This document shows positions 25,011 to 33,683 of a stretch of DNA of 37,244 nucleotides, one piece after another. The notes under the pieces are model-generated. The model saw only the letters and a program-made list of their open reading frames with translations. It was not told the origin of the DNA and made no database searches. The position numbers were made by a program, and so were the translations under genes. Source of the DNA: Ignavibacteria bacterium (GTDB lineage Bacteria > Bacteroidota > Ignavibacteria > Tepidaquicellales > Tepidaquicellaceae); contig JAEUSI010000001.1 in the NCBI GenBank assembly GCA_016788375.1, positions 78,742 through 115,985 of the forward strand, written 5' to 3'. Position 1 is the first letter of the stretch. Each line of letters starts with the position of its first letter.

Positions 25011-25937
25011 ATGAAACAAATCTATTTAACTTTCTTAATTTTGCTGTTAATGGCAGGATTTACAAAAGCTCAACCGGTAGTATGGTCTGAAGGTTTTGAG
25101 ACTTCCGACAGTTTAAATTTACCTTCGGGATGGTCAATTTATTATAATTCACCCCCTACGGATACATTAGATCCGTTCTGGAACTGGACAGTAAGAACTG
25201 TTGGATCATCTCTTCCGGGTTTACAAACCAGTTTAGCTGTAGTTCATTCCGGGACAAAATCAATTGGTGTAAGCTGGTATGCAGGTCAGACAACAACTGG
25301 AATATCAGATGCATGGCTGGTAACAAAGAAAATAAGAAACGTTCCCGCAGACGGTTTATTCAGTTTCTGGGTGACAGGAGGATCTACCAGTTACAGTGAC
25401 AGTGTTTCTATCTGGATAAGCACAGGAGATTCCACACCTGCTTCATTTTTATCAAATCCTAACAATGAAAACCAGAATATTCTATTCCCAATAGGATCAA
25501 CTTACGGATTGTACGAACAATATTTTGTTGATCTGTCCAGCTATGCAGGTCAGAATGTATATATAGGTTTCAGATATAACATGAATACTGCAATAAACGG
25601 ATATTTTGTACAGCTGGATGATGTTGAGTTTCAGGGAACAGTTTCTGTAAATCAAATAGGTTCTATAGTACCGGATAAGTTTTCATTAAATCAGAATTAT
25701 CCTAATCCGTTTAATCCGGTAACTAAAATTACATTTGATCTTCCGAAAAATTCTAATGTAAAACTCACAGTATTCAATTCACTCGGTCAGAAGGTTACGG
25801 AGTTATTCAACGGATTTAAATCTGCAGGTAAGTACGAAGCAGTGTTTGACGGGGGTAATTTAACCAGCGGAACTTATTTTTACAGACTGGAAACAGAATA
25901 TTTTACCGAGACAAAGAAAATGCAACTGATTAAGTAG
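25011..25937 (+). CDS. T9SS-sorted secreted protein with choice-of-anchor J / cleaved-adhesin-like domain
   Basis: This 308-residue protein has a signal peptide (residues 1-21, ending in FTKAQ), then a jelly-roll-like domain over about 22-210 (WSEGFETSDSLNLPSGWS, YAGQNVYIGFRYN and FVQLDDVEF), as in choice-of-anchor J/cleaved adhesin domains. Residues 225-308 form a type A T9SS sorting domain: NQNYPNPFNPVTKITFDLP, LTVFNSLGQKV and a C-terminal KKMQLIK. It should be exported across the outer membrane and attached or released. A strong AAGGAG lies 5 bases before ATG 25011, and a clear terminator follows the stop, so it is a separate expression cassette. It interrupts the complex I cluster between nuoB and nuoC, where no functional link is expected. 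The ligand is unknown. Confidence 0.92.
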   Translation: MKQIYLTFLILLLMAGFTKAQPVVWSEGFETSDSLNLPSGWSIYYNSPPTDTLDPFWNWTVRTVGSSLPGLQTSLAVVHSGTKSIGVSWYAGQTTTGISDAWLVTKKIRNVPADGLFSFWVTGGSTSYSDSVSIWISTGDSTPASFLSNPNNENQNILFPIGSTYGLYEQYFVDLSSYAGQNVYIGFRYNMNTAINGYFVQLDDVEFQGTVSVNQIGSIVPDKFSLNQNYPNPFNPVTKITFDLPKNSNVKLTVFNSLGQKVTELFNGFKSAGKYEAVFDGGNLTSGTYFYRLETEYFTETKKMQLIK

Positions 25938-25960
25938 AAAAACTTTTTTGAATTAATTTT

Positions 25961-25987
25961 AAAACCCGCTTAACTGCGGGTTTTTTG
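25961..25987 (+). terminator. Rho-independent terminator after the T9SS cargo gene
   Basis: AAAACCCGC (25961-25969) pairs with GCGGGTTTT (25976-25984) around the loop TTAACT, followed by a T run to 25986. The GC core of five pairs and the T tract make this a convincing intrinsic terminator, 24 bases after the cargo stop codon and upstream of nuoC. Confidence 0.85.
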
Positions 25988-26002
25988 TTGTTTAAAATAA
26001 AT

Positions 26003-26014
26003 TTTATATTGAGT
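26003..26014 (+). repeat. Shared 12-base motif upstream of nuoC (copy 2)
   Basis: This is the same TTTATATTGAGT as at 24110-24121, now 24 bases upstream of the nuoC ATG and just after the cargo terminator. The TATATT within could be a -10 box restarting transcription of the remaining nuo genes. Confidence 0.5.
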
Positions 26015-26038
26015 AAGTTAACAAACAAATTTTAAACA

Positions 26039-26521
26039 ATGTCCGAACAGAATATAGAAACTCTCAAAACAAAGTTGAGTAATTTTAAAACGGAATTTAC
26101 TGACGTTAACGGATATACAGGAATATATGTTGACGGGGAACAGATTCTTGACGTATGCAGAATACTTAAAGAGGATCCGGAATTAATGTTTGATTCACTT
26201 CTGGATGCAGTAAGCGTCGACAGATTTCAGAAGAAAGACAGATTTGAAATGATTTATAATATTCTTTCAATTAAATACAATAGAAGAATATTTATCAAAA
26301 TAAAACTTGATTCCAAAACACCCGAAATGGAAAGCCTTTCACAGATTTGGAAATCAGCAAACTGGTATGAAAGAGAAGCCTATGATATGATGGGAATTAA
26401 TTTCAGGAATCATCCTGATTTAAGGAGGATGTATATGCCTGAAGAATTTGAATATTATCCTTTAAGAAAGGATTTTCCTCTTATGGGAATACCGGACTCA
26501 ATTCCGTTGCCGAATAAATAA
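26039..26521 (+). CDS. nuoC: NADH-quinone oxidoreductase subunit C
   Basis: NuoC is the 30-kDa peripheral-arm subunit of complex I that packs beside NuoD near the quinone site. The protein has 160 residues. The hallmark C-terminal region is ANWYEREAYDMMGINFRNH followed by DLRRMYMP and YPLRKDFPL. It is separate from nuoD, not fused as in E. coli. The preceding T9SS gene and terminator separate it from nuoA and nuoB. A candidate promoter motif lies 24 bases upstream. Confidence 0.97.
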   Translation: MSEQNIETLKTKLSNFKTEFTDVNGYTGIYVDGEQILDVCRILKEDPELMFDSLLDAVSVDRFQKKDRFEMIYNILSIKYNRRIFIKIKLDSKTPEMESLSQIWKSANWYEREAYDMMGINFRNHPDLRRMYMPEEFEYYPLRKDFPLMGIPDSIPLPNK

Positions 26522-26535
26522 TCTGTATATACAGA
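26522..26535. promoter_or_regulatory. Perfect 14-base palindrome between nuoC and nuoD
   Basis: TCTGTATATACAGA equals its own reverse complement and begins right after the nuoC stop codon, 17 bases before the nuoD start. It could be an operator or a short RNA hairpin with little loop. No known consensus is recognised. Confidence 0.4.
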
Positions 26536-26551
26536 AACAAATTTACACATA

Positions 26552-27838
26552 ATGCCTAAATTTAATAATACTGAACAAGTAATACCGGAACGCGTAATAA
26601 GAAAATCCGAAATACAGAAAGTTCTGGAATCAATGGAAACCGATGATCTGAGTATTTCATATTCTGATGCACTTGATAATGAAATGGTTTTAAATATGGG
26701 ACCTCAGCATCCAGCTACTCACGGAGTTTTAAGACTGCTGGTCAGCCTGGACGGAGAGACAGTTAAGAAATGTGTTCCCGAACTCGGCTATCTTCACAGA
26801 GGTTATGAAAAACTTGCAGAATCCAGCACATACCATGAATTCATTCCGCATACGGACAGGCTTGATTATCTCTCACCGATGGCAAATAATGTTGCTTATG
26901 CACTTGCGGTAGAAAAGCTGATAGATCTTGAAATTCCCGAAAGAGGAAAATACATTCGTGTTATTATTGCCGAGCTTGCCAGAATACAGTCACATCTGCT
27001 TGCATTAGGTGCGCTCGTAATGGATATCGGAGCTGTTACTCCTTTCTTATGGGCTATAAGGGAAAGGGAAAAAATTCTGGATCTGTATGACATTATCTGC
27101 GGAGCGAGGTTTACAACATCTTATACGAGAATCGGCGGAGTTGCACAGGATGTTTCAGACGAAGCATTAGCCGGAATAAAAAAATTCACGGATGAATTCA
27201 TTTCCAATCTGAATGATATCAGAAATATTGTCGAAAGGAATAAAATCTTTATAGTCCGTTGTGAAGGGATAGGTTATCTGTCTAAAGAAGATTGCATTGA
27301 ACTGGGATTAACCGGTCCGTTACTCAGGGCATGCGGAATTGACCGGGATCTTAGGGTTAACGAACCCTACCTTGTTTATGATAAACTAGATTTCAGAATA
27401 CCGACATATACCGACAGCGATTGTCTGGCAAGATATTACGTAAGAGCCGAAGAACTTGTAGAATCAGTAAAGATTCTACAACAATGCCTGGAAAAAATTT
27501 CCAAAGGTCCCCACAATGCGCTTCAAACAAAAAAAGTGCTTCCTAAAAAGGATAGGGTTTACACAAAAATGGAAGAACTTATTCACGATTTTATGATAAT
27601 CAACTTCGGAGTAAATCCTCCGAAAAGAGAATCATATTCTGCAATTGAAGCTTCAAAAGGTGAACTTGGATTTTATTTTATAAGCGACGGAAGCGGACAT
27701 CCTTACAGACTGAAAATCCGGTCACCAAGCTTCTGCAATCTTCAGGGACTTGCTCCAATGATGAAGGACTGTATGATATCCGATACTGTTGTAATTATAG
27801 GCAGTGTAGATCCAGTAATGGGTGAAGCTGACAAATGA
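26552..27838 (+). CDS. nuoD: NADH-quinone oxidoreductase subunit D
   Basis: NuoD is the 49-kDa subunit that forms the quinone-binding pocket with NuoB. The protein has 428 residues. It shows NMGPQHPATHGVLRLL, the LGYLHRGYEKLAE segment, HTDRLDYLSP and the C-terminal region FYFISDGSGHPYRLKIRSPSF, all typical. The GDVDP-like motif near the end of the family is present as GSVDPVMGEADK. It follows nuoC by 30 bases and precedes nuoE by 54. Confidence 0.97.
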   Translation: MPKFNNTEQVIPERVIRKSEIQKVLESMETDDLSISYSDALDNEMVLNMGPQHPATHGVLRLLVSLDGETVKKCVPELGYLHRGYEKLAESSTYHEFIPHTDRLDYLSPMANNVAYALAVEKLIDLEIPERGKYIRVIIAELARIQSHLLALGALVMDIGAVTPFLWAIREREKILDLYDIICGARFTTSYTRIGGVAQDVSDEALAGIKKFTDEFISNLNDIRNIVERNKIFIVRCEGIGYLSKEDCIELGLTGPLLRACGIDRDLRVNEPYLVYDKLDFRIPTYTDSDCLARYYVRAEELVESVKILQQCLEKISKGPHNALQTKKVLPKKDRVYTKMEELIHDFMIINFGVNPPKRESYSAIEASKGELGFYFISDGSGHPYRLKIRSPSFCNLQGLAPMMKDCMISDTVVIIGSVDPVMGEADK

Positions 27839-27892
27839 TTTTCATTTAAAATTTTTCATTGGCAAAATTAAACAATCTAAGATTCATTTTAT

Positions 27893-28393
27893 ATGAGTGA
27901 ACAAAATTACAATCCGCAATTCGATGAGAACGAATTGAAGATGGTGGAGTATCATAAATCCAAATATCCTGCGCAGATGGCCGCAGTAATGCCTGTATTG
28001 TGGATGATACAGGAAAAATACGGATGGATTTCTACTGATGCCATGAAATATGTCGGCGAACTACTGAATCTTCCTGCAGATCATGTTCTTGGCGTGGCAA
28101 CATTTTATACAATGTATTTTAAAAAACCGGTCGGCAAATATCATCTTCAGATCTGTACAAATGTTTCCTGTATGTTATGCGGAGGTTATGATGTTTTCAA
28201 TCATGTTTCAAAAAAACTAGGAATAAAGAATAAAGAAGTTACTTCTGACGGATTTTTCTCAATAGAAGAAGCGGAATGTCTCGGAAGCTGTGCAACCGCA
28301 CCTATGCTTCAGATAAACAATAAAGATTTTTACGAAAAACTTTCGCTTGATGAAGTGGACAAACTTCTTGATAAGCTAAGAAATTCAAATTAA
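27893..28393 (+). CDS. nuoE: NADH-quinone oxidoreductase subunit E
   Basis: NuoE is the 24-kDa subunit of the NADH dehydrogenase module and carries a [2Fe-2S] cluster. The protein has 166 residues. The four cluster ligands are visible as C88 and C93 (CTNVSC) and C129 and C133 (CLGSC), in the expected C-x4-C and C-x3-C spacing of thioredoxin-like ferredoxins. The helical N-terminal region [12 protein letters not shown] and the ATFYTMYF motif fit the family. nuoF starts eight bases after its stop. Confidence 0.97.
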   Translation: MSEQNYNPQFDENELKMVEYHKSKYPAQMAAVMPVLWMIQEKYGWISTDAMKYVGELLNLPADHVLGVATFYTMYFKKPVGKYHLQICTNVSCMLCGGYDVFNHVSKKLGIKNKEVTSDGFFSIEEAECLGSCATAPMLQINNKDFYEKLSLDEVDKLLDKLRNSN

Positions 28394-28401
28394 TCATTTT
28401 A

Positions 28402-29799
28402 ATGGAAAAAATAATACTCAAGGATATTCCCGGCTTACAGAACATAGACGTATACATTTCAAATAACGGATATTCTTCTTTAAAGAAAGTTTTAACACAG
28501 ATGAAGCCGGAAGATGTCATTGAAGAAGTAAAGAAGTCAGGATTAAGAGGCAGAGGAGGTGCCTGTTTTTCAACAGGTCTGAAATGGTCTTTTATGCCGA
28601 AAGGAAATGAGAAACCGAAATTTTTATGCTGTAACGGAGACGAAAGCGAGCCAGGAAGTTTTAAAGACAGGGAGATATTTGAAAAGAATCCGCATCAGTT
28701 TATTGAAGGATCTCTTATAGCTGCTTATTCAATGGGAATAAAAGCCGTTTATGTTTATATCAGAGGTGAATACTGGAAGTGGATTAATATTATGGAGGAA
28801 TGTGTTGCTGATGCTTATAAAAAAGGATTTATAGGAAAAAATATTCTCGGATCGGAATTTTCTGTTGATATGTATGTGCATAAAGGCGCAGGAGCATATA
28901 TCTGCGGCGAAGAATCTTCTCTGATGAATTCTCTTGAAGGCAAGAGGGGTTATCCGCGTGTTAAACCACCATTCCCAGCTGCTGTAGGTGTCTGGGGAAA
29001 TCCTACAACAATCAACAATATCGAAACTCTTGCAAATGTACCCGAGATTATTAACAAAGGAGCCGAATGGTTCAGCAAAATCGGCGAACCGAAACACCCC
29101 GGAACTCTTCTGTTCGGTGTGAGCGGTCACATTAATAAACCTGGTGTTTATGAATTGCCGACAGGAACTCCTCTTATGACTATTATTAATGATTATTGCG
29201 GAGGTATAAGAAACGGGAAAGATTTTAAAATGATAATACCGGGAGGTTCTTCTATGCCTCCACTCACAAAAGAAGAATCTCTTACCATGAAAATGGATGC
29301 TGAAAGTCTGAAAGCAGTTGGTTCTGCAATTGGAACTGCCGGTGTGATTGTCATGGATGAAGATACTGATATTGTTCATGTACTTCAGAGGATTACAAAA
29401 TTTTATTATCATGAATCCTGCGGTCAGTGTACTCCTTGCAGAGAAGGCTGCGGATGGATGCTCAAAGTATTGAACAGAATATTGGACGGTTCAGGAAGAA
29501 AAAGTGATCTCGACCTTCTGATTTCAGTCGCTGAAAATATAGAAGGTAATACTATATGTGCTCTGGGAGATGCTGCGGCTTGGCCTGTAAAGTGGACTGT
29601 CAGAAAATTCAGAAAAGACTTCGAAGATAAAATAAAAGATGATTCTCTTGAACTTAACGTCGTCAATAAAGTTCATGGTCTCAGAAATTCAAACGAGTAT
29701 GTAAAGGTTTCAAATGATGAAAATTCAACTGTTGAGAATCTTATCGGGAAAGTTCAGGAAATAATCAATAATGACGACATAAAGAGATTCAGTTCTTGA
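28402..29799 (+). CDS. nuoF: NADH-quinone oxidoreductase subunit F
   Basis: NuoF binds NADH and FMN and holds the first [4Fe-4S] cluster of complex I. The protein has 465 residues. The NADH/FMN site is [17 protein letters not shown] (about 46-62), with [14 protein letters not shown] and the glycine-rich [19 protein letters not shown]. The cluster ligands are C340, C343 and C346 (CGQCTPC) and C386 (NTICALGD). It is the last nuo gene here; the next gene is convergent, with only three bases between the two stop codons. nuoG and the membrane-arm subunits are therefore elsewhere. Confidence 0.97.
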   Translation: MEKIILKDIPGLQNIDVYISNNGYSSLKKVLTQMKPEDVIEEVKKSGLRGRGGACFSTGLKWSFMPKGNEKPKFLCCNGDESEPGSFKDREIFEKNPHQFIEGSLIAAYSMGIKAVYVYIRGEYWKWINIMEECVADAYKKGFIGKNILGSEFSVDMYVHKGAGAYICGEESSLMNSLEGKRGYPRVKPPFPAAVGVWGNPTTINNIETLANVPEIINKGAEWFSKIGEPKHPGTLLFGVSGHINKPGVYELPTGTPLMTIINDYCGGIRNGKDFKMIIPGGSSMPPLTKEESLTMKMDAESLKAVGSAIGTAGVIVMDEDTDIVHVLQRITKFYYHESCGQCTPCREGCGWMLKVLNRILDGSGRKSDLDLLISVAENIEGNTICALGDAAAWPVKWTVRKFRKDFEDKIKDDSLELNVVNKVHGLRNSNEYVKVSNDENSTVENLIGKVQEIINNDDIKRFSS

Positions 29800-29802
29800 T
29801 TA

Positions 29803-30825
29803 TTAAATCTTTATTCTTCCTGATTCTGAAAGCACATAAAGAGCATCAGTTGTAATCCATTCGTTAAAATCCGATTTTTGTTTACTGCTCCAGTCGACTC
29901 TTTCAAAATTCAGTTCCGGTTTAAATCCGTCATATTTACTGATTTTGTAATATTTGCTTCCCGTTTTCCAGCCGCCGGATTTTAAACGTTTGGACTCCAG
30001 TATATCCAGCGCTTCTGAGCATCTGCTGTCTTTTATAAATCCGGCTTCTGCCATAACTTTCAATCCGAATAAAATGTCATAATGCCAGTAGCAGGGATAA
30101 TGAAGTTTTAAAAACTCCGGATTAATTATCTTACCATCTCTTATTTTTTTAAAGAGATTTCTTCCTAGAAAAATTTCTGCTGCATTTTTAACTGCATTTT
30201 TAACTTTGCCTTCATGACATTTCTTTAAACAATATGCCAAAGCTCTCAGTGGAATGAGTGATTCGGTAAATGAAGATTTTCGGGCATCTGGATTTTTATC
30301 ACAGTTCCATCCTCCGTCCGGCCACTGCCATTTCAATAACAGATTTTTCAGTGTCTCTGATCTTTCATCTTCAATCCGCAGAGTCAATGTTGCAAACAAT
30401 GCATTTCCCTGTTGTGAAGCACATCTTCTGTATCTTCCGTTTATGACCGGAACTGCCACTGTCCCGTAAGCACTTTTCTTATCTGTACAATCCTCTGAAT
30501 TCAGCATATAGTCCGAAAGCCAAATGTCATAAACCTGATCTCTTAGAGGAAAAAGGGATTTGTCACCTGCCGGATAAAACAATTCAGCAAGATGGACAAG
30601 CACCCAGTGAGCTCCGAACCATTTGTGATAAGGCTTATCATATGGTGCTGACTTTCCGGAAGGATTACGGTGAGAAAGTAATTTTCTTACCCTTGAGGAA
30701 TTCCTGATTTCCTCTCTCAACTTTAAATTGTTAGCAGAATCCGGATTTTCTTTCAGCAGAAGAATTCGGGTTCTGTATTTTACAGAAGGTTCATCAGATA
30801 TTAACAACTGATCAATAATCTTCAA
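29803..30825 (-). CDS. Alpha/alpha-toroid (terpene-cyclase/prenyltransferase-like) protein
   Basis: This 340-residue soluble protein resembles the squalene-cyclase/prenyltransferase toroid fold by its QW-like repeats: KWQWPDGGWNCDKNP near the middle and LESKRLKSGGWKTG in the C-terminal part, plus GAHWVLVHLAEL. Helical repeats are spread over the whole length. It is only about half the size of squalene-hopene cyclase and no DXDD catalytic motif was noticed, so enzyme activity is doubtful. No signal peptide is seen. Its stop codon is three bases from the nuoF stop. An M28 peptidase gene lies just upstream in the same direction, 25 bases away. Function is unknown. Confidence 0.68.
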   Translation of the reverse strand: MKIIDQLLISDEPSVKYRTRILLLKENPDSANNLKLREEIRNSSRVRKLLSHRNPSGKSAPYDKPYHKWFGAHWVLVHLAELFYPAGDKSLFPLRDQVYDIWLSDYMLNSEDCTDKKSAYGTVAVPVINGRYRRCASQQGNALFATLTLRIEDERSETLKNLLLKWQWPDGGWNCDKNPDARKSSFTESLIPLRALAYCLKKCHEGKVKNAVKNAAEIFLGRNLFKKIRDGKIINPEFLKLHYPCYWHYDILFGLKVMAEAGFIKDSRCSEALDILESKRLKSGGWKTGSKYYKISKYDGFKPELNFERVDWSSKQKSDFNEWITTDALYVLSESGRIKI

Positions 30826-30850
30826 AATTAATTTCTTGCTGTTTTAAATT

Positions 30851-32689
30851 TTACCTGCTTCCCAGAATAATCTTTAAAGTAACCTGTTCATTTTTTCTTA
30901 ATACAATAATTTCAGCTTCTTCACCCGGTTTGTACTCTCCCATTGCATACATATAATCGTAAATATTTTTTACATCTTTTGTCCCGAATTTTATTATAAC
31001 ATCTTCCGCAATAAGACCTGCTTTCTCTGCCGGACTACCTTCTTTTACACCTGTAATCTTCATGCCTTCGACAGTTGACGAATAATCTGGTATAGTACCG
31101 ACATAAACTTTAATACTGCCCATTGTTCTGTTTTCATTGTTTGCTGCGGCAACTTTTATAAAATCAGGTTTCGTTTTCATTTTGTCCAGATTCATTGAAA
31201 CATCATAAACCATATTAAGTACTTTCACTTCACCTTCGGCATTAATTTTATCATAATCGTCTGAAGGTGAATGATAATCCGAATGCGTTCCCGTGAAAAA
31301 ATGCAGCACTGGAATATTTTTTGAATAAAAACTCGAATGATCGGAAGGTCCGAACCCTTCGGGATTTTTTGTCAGGTTAAATTTAAAAGAGTTGTTCAGA
31401 CTGTCTATGAGATTATTCCATACTGATGAAGTACCGGTACCGTATATTATAAGCTTGTCATCTTTAAGCCTTCCGATCATATCCATATTCAGCATCGCTA
31501 CAATATTGTACTTTTCAAATAAAGGTGATTTTGTAAAATAAGCAGAACCCAGCAAACCCGCCTCTTCAGATGCGAAACAAATAAACAAAATGCTTCTCTT
31601 AAGTCTGTTTTTTTCGGAAGAAAATTTTTGTGCAAGTTCAAGCACTCCGGCGGTTCCGGAAGCATTATCGTCTGCACCGTTATGTATCTGCTTATCTTTT
31701 CCGTTATACAATGATCCGTATGCACCGTAACCGAGGTGGTCTTTATGTGCACCAATTACTATTACTTCGTTTTTTAGGACAGGATCTTTTCCCGGAAGAA
31801 ATCCGATTACATTATCAGTCAGAGCATTTACTGGCTCTACATCTGTCTCTATAACAGCTTTTACATTATTTAAAAAAAATGAATTGGGAATTTTGCTTTC
31901 ATCAATATCTTTCTGAATCTGATTCAGATCGTATCCGTTTTCCGAAAAGACTTTTTCTATTATATCTCTTTTACAGTTAATTACAGGCAGACCGGCATTC
32001 TGAAGTACATTATCATATTTCAGTCCAATAAGCGCATCATCTCCCGACTGAGGTCCTGAGATAATAATGATTGCAGTAGCTTTTCCTTCCCGCGGAATGA
32101 GAGTTTTATATCTCGAAGGTTCATATTTCTCAAAGGGATTGTTGTGAGGGTCATTCTGACCCGGAGAATATCTCATCATTACAAGAATTTTTCCTTCAAT
32201 ATCAATCTCATTTCCGTTCTTATCTTTATAATCATCATAATTCTGTTCAGGTGCAGAAATACCGTATCCGACAAACAGAAGCTCTCCTTCAGCTTTACCT
32301 GAACCGCTGAATCCGAGAGGCATGAATTCCTTTTCAATTGCAACAGACTTTTCCGTTCCGCCGGAAACAAGTCTGAATTCATTTGTACCTTTTAACTTCA
32401 TTTCCGTGACCATTTCAAAAGGCTGCAGATAACCGTTTACACCTGCAGGTTTTAGTTTGTACTTTTTAAATTCATTTATAATATAACTCTGAGTAAGTGA
32501 ATCTCCGGCTGTACCCGGAAATCTGCCGGTTAACTGATCGGAGGAAAGATATTTTATATGATTGTAAACTTCTTCCTTCGTAATATTGTAATCTGGATTA
32601 TTGCTCGTAATTTCACTGAAACTGAAAGCACTCAGAACAGTAACTATGGTTAAGAGTAATAATTTATAATAAATTTTTCCTGTAATCAT
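30851..32689 (-). CDS. M28-family metallopeptidase with PA and PDZ domains
   Basis: This 612-residue protein has a signal peptide (to about residue 26). A PA-like insert (LLFVGYGISAPEQNYDDYKD) precedes the catalytic domain. All dizinc residues are visible: first His in GAHKDHLGYG, bridging Asp in GADDNASGTAG, catalytic and ligand Glu in SEEAGLLGS, Asp in NMDMIGR, and the last His in DYHSPSD. Residues about 525-612 form a PDZ domain (GVKEGSPAEKAGLIAEDVI). It should be a secreted or periplasmic aminopeptidase. No T9SS sorting tail is seen. A 221-base AT-rich divergent gap lies upstream. Confidence 0.94.
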   Translation of the reverse strand: MITGKIYYKLLLLTIVTVLSAFSFSEITSNNPDYNITKEEVYNHIKYLSSDQLTGRFPGTAGDSLTQSYIINEFKKYKLKPAGVNGYLQPFEMVTEMKLKGTNEFRLVSGGTEKSVAIEKEFMPLGFSGSGKAEGELLFVGYGISAPEQNYDDYKDKNGNEIDIEGKILVMMRYSPGQNDPHNNPFEKYEPSRYKTLIPREGKATAIIIISGPQSGDDALIGLKYDNVLQNAGLPVINCKRDIIEKVFSENGYDLNQIQKDIDESKIPNSFFLNNVKAVIETDVEPVNALTDNVIGFLPGKDPVLKNEVIVIGAHKDHLGYGAYGSLYNGKDKQIHNGADDNASGTAGVLELAQKFSSEKNRLKRSILFICFASEEAGLLGSAYFTKSPLFEKYNIVAMLNMDMIGRLKDDKLIIYGTGTSSVWNNLIDSLNNSFKFNLTKNPEGFGPSDHSSFYSKNIPVLHFFTGTHSDYHSPSDDYDKINAEGEVKVLNMVYDVSMNLDKMKTKPDFIKVAAANNENRTMGSIKVYVGTIPDYSSTVEGMKITGVKEGSPAEKAGLIAEDVIIKFGTKDVKNIYDYMYAMGEYKPGEEAEIIVLRKNEQVTLKIILGSR

Positions 32690-32910
32690 AATAATTTTTT
32701 AAAAATGTATTTTAATTTTTAAACAAACTTCTGATAACCTTTAATAAAATCAAGATACAAATTTAATGCACTGTTAAATTATTTATATATCAGACAAGTC
32801 ATTAATTGTAATGATTGCTGGCTTATTTTAAATAAAACAGTCTTGTTTAATTAATCTAATATTGTGATATTTGAAAAAGAAATAATCTAAAATTTAAATA
32901 CAAATCCACT

Positions 32911-33567
32911 ATGAAAAAAATAGCTTTATTTGTATCTGTACTTTTCATTCTTTCATCATTTTTGTCTTCTTGTTCATCTGTTACAGAAATAAACGGTTCC
33001 TGGAAAAAACCCGGAACTACTGCACAGAAGTATAAAAAAATAGTTGTAATAGGTGTTTTTAATGACCTGGTAAAGAGATCAATGCTTGAGAAAAGTGTAG
33101 TTAACAGTCTGACTGCAAACGGATTTAATGCAGTTTCCGGATCGAATATTCTTCCGAACAGCCTACTTGATACCGATAATGACAAAAAACTGGATCCTGA
33201 TGCCCGGGAAAAAATCATTAAAATATTAAATGAACAGGGAATTGACGGAGCGATTGCTTTTACTCTCGAAGATGTAAAAAAATCAACGTCATATGTTCCC
33301 GGCAATAACTTCTATACACCGGGTGTAGGAATGTACGGATTCTACGGTTATTACGGAGCTGCATGGAATAATTACTACGATCCCGGTTATTATGTAACTA
33401 CAACAAATGTTTTCCTTACGACAAATTTTTATAATGTAGCTTCAGAGCAGCTGTTATGGTCAACTCAGTCACAGACTGTAGATCCTCAGTCTATAAAAGA
33501 TTTTGCAAGTTCTTACGGTCCGACTGTAGTAAATTCCCTGCTGGAATCAGGGATTATCCGAAAGTAA
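32911..33567 (+). CDS. Putative lipoprotein of unknown function with Gly/Tyr/Asn-rich segment
   Basis: This 218-residue protein begins with a lipoprotein signal (MKKIALFVSVLFILSSFLSSC; lipobox LSSC at C21). The mature part has an alpha/beta-like start (KKIVVIGVFNDLVKRSMLEKS, then SLTANGFNAVSG), resembling DUF4136-type or penicillin-binding-activator-like lipoproteins in layout. A segment of about 30 residues near 131-160 is rich in Gly, Tyr and Asn (FYTPGVGMYGFYGYYGAAWN). The end (SYGPTVVNSLLESGIIRK) is helical. I do not recognise the family with confidence. A good terminator follows, so it is monocistronic. Confidence 0.62.
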   Translation: MKKIALFVSVLFILSSFLSSCSSVTEINGSWKKPGTTAQKYKKIVVIGVFNDLVKRSMLEKSVVNSLTANGFNAVSGSNILPNSLLDTDNDKKLDPDAREKIIKILNEQGIDGAIAFTLEDVKKSTSYVPGNNFYTPGVGMYGFYGYYGAAWNNYYDPGYYVTTTNVFLTTNFYNVASEQLLWSTQSQTVDPQSIKDFASSYGPTVVNSLLESGIIRK

Positions 33568-33589
33568 GTTTTTAAATTTATTTTTTTGC

Positions 33590-33622
33590 AAAGCAGTTCT
33601 GTTTCAGAGCTGCTTTTTTTTT
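33590..33622 (+). terminator. Rho-independent terminator after the lipoprotein gene
   Basis: AAAGCAGTTCT (33590-33600) pairs with AGAGCTGCTTT (33606-33616), with one G-T wobble and a GTTTC loop, followed by nine T residues (33614-33622). It lies 23 bases after the stop codon. Confidence 0.85.
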
Positions 33623-33683
33623 ATGCAATTGTAAATACTTTTAAATATTTCTAATTTATTTAAACAACTTTTCCGGGATAAGC

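Noticed and set aside
28729-29412. Long open frame (227 codons) on the minus strand opposite nuoF
   Set aside because: It lies fully inside nuoF in antisense and its product has no recognisable motif; nuoF has all its cluster and FMN residues.
32799-32814. Short inverted repeat TCATTA-ATTG-TAATGA in the M28/lipoprotein divergent gap
   Set aside because: Six pairs in an AT-rich gap are close to chance; it could be an operator but has no further support.
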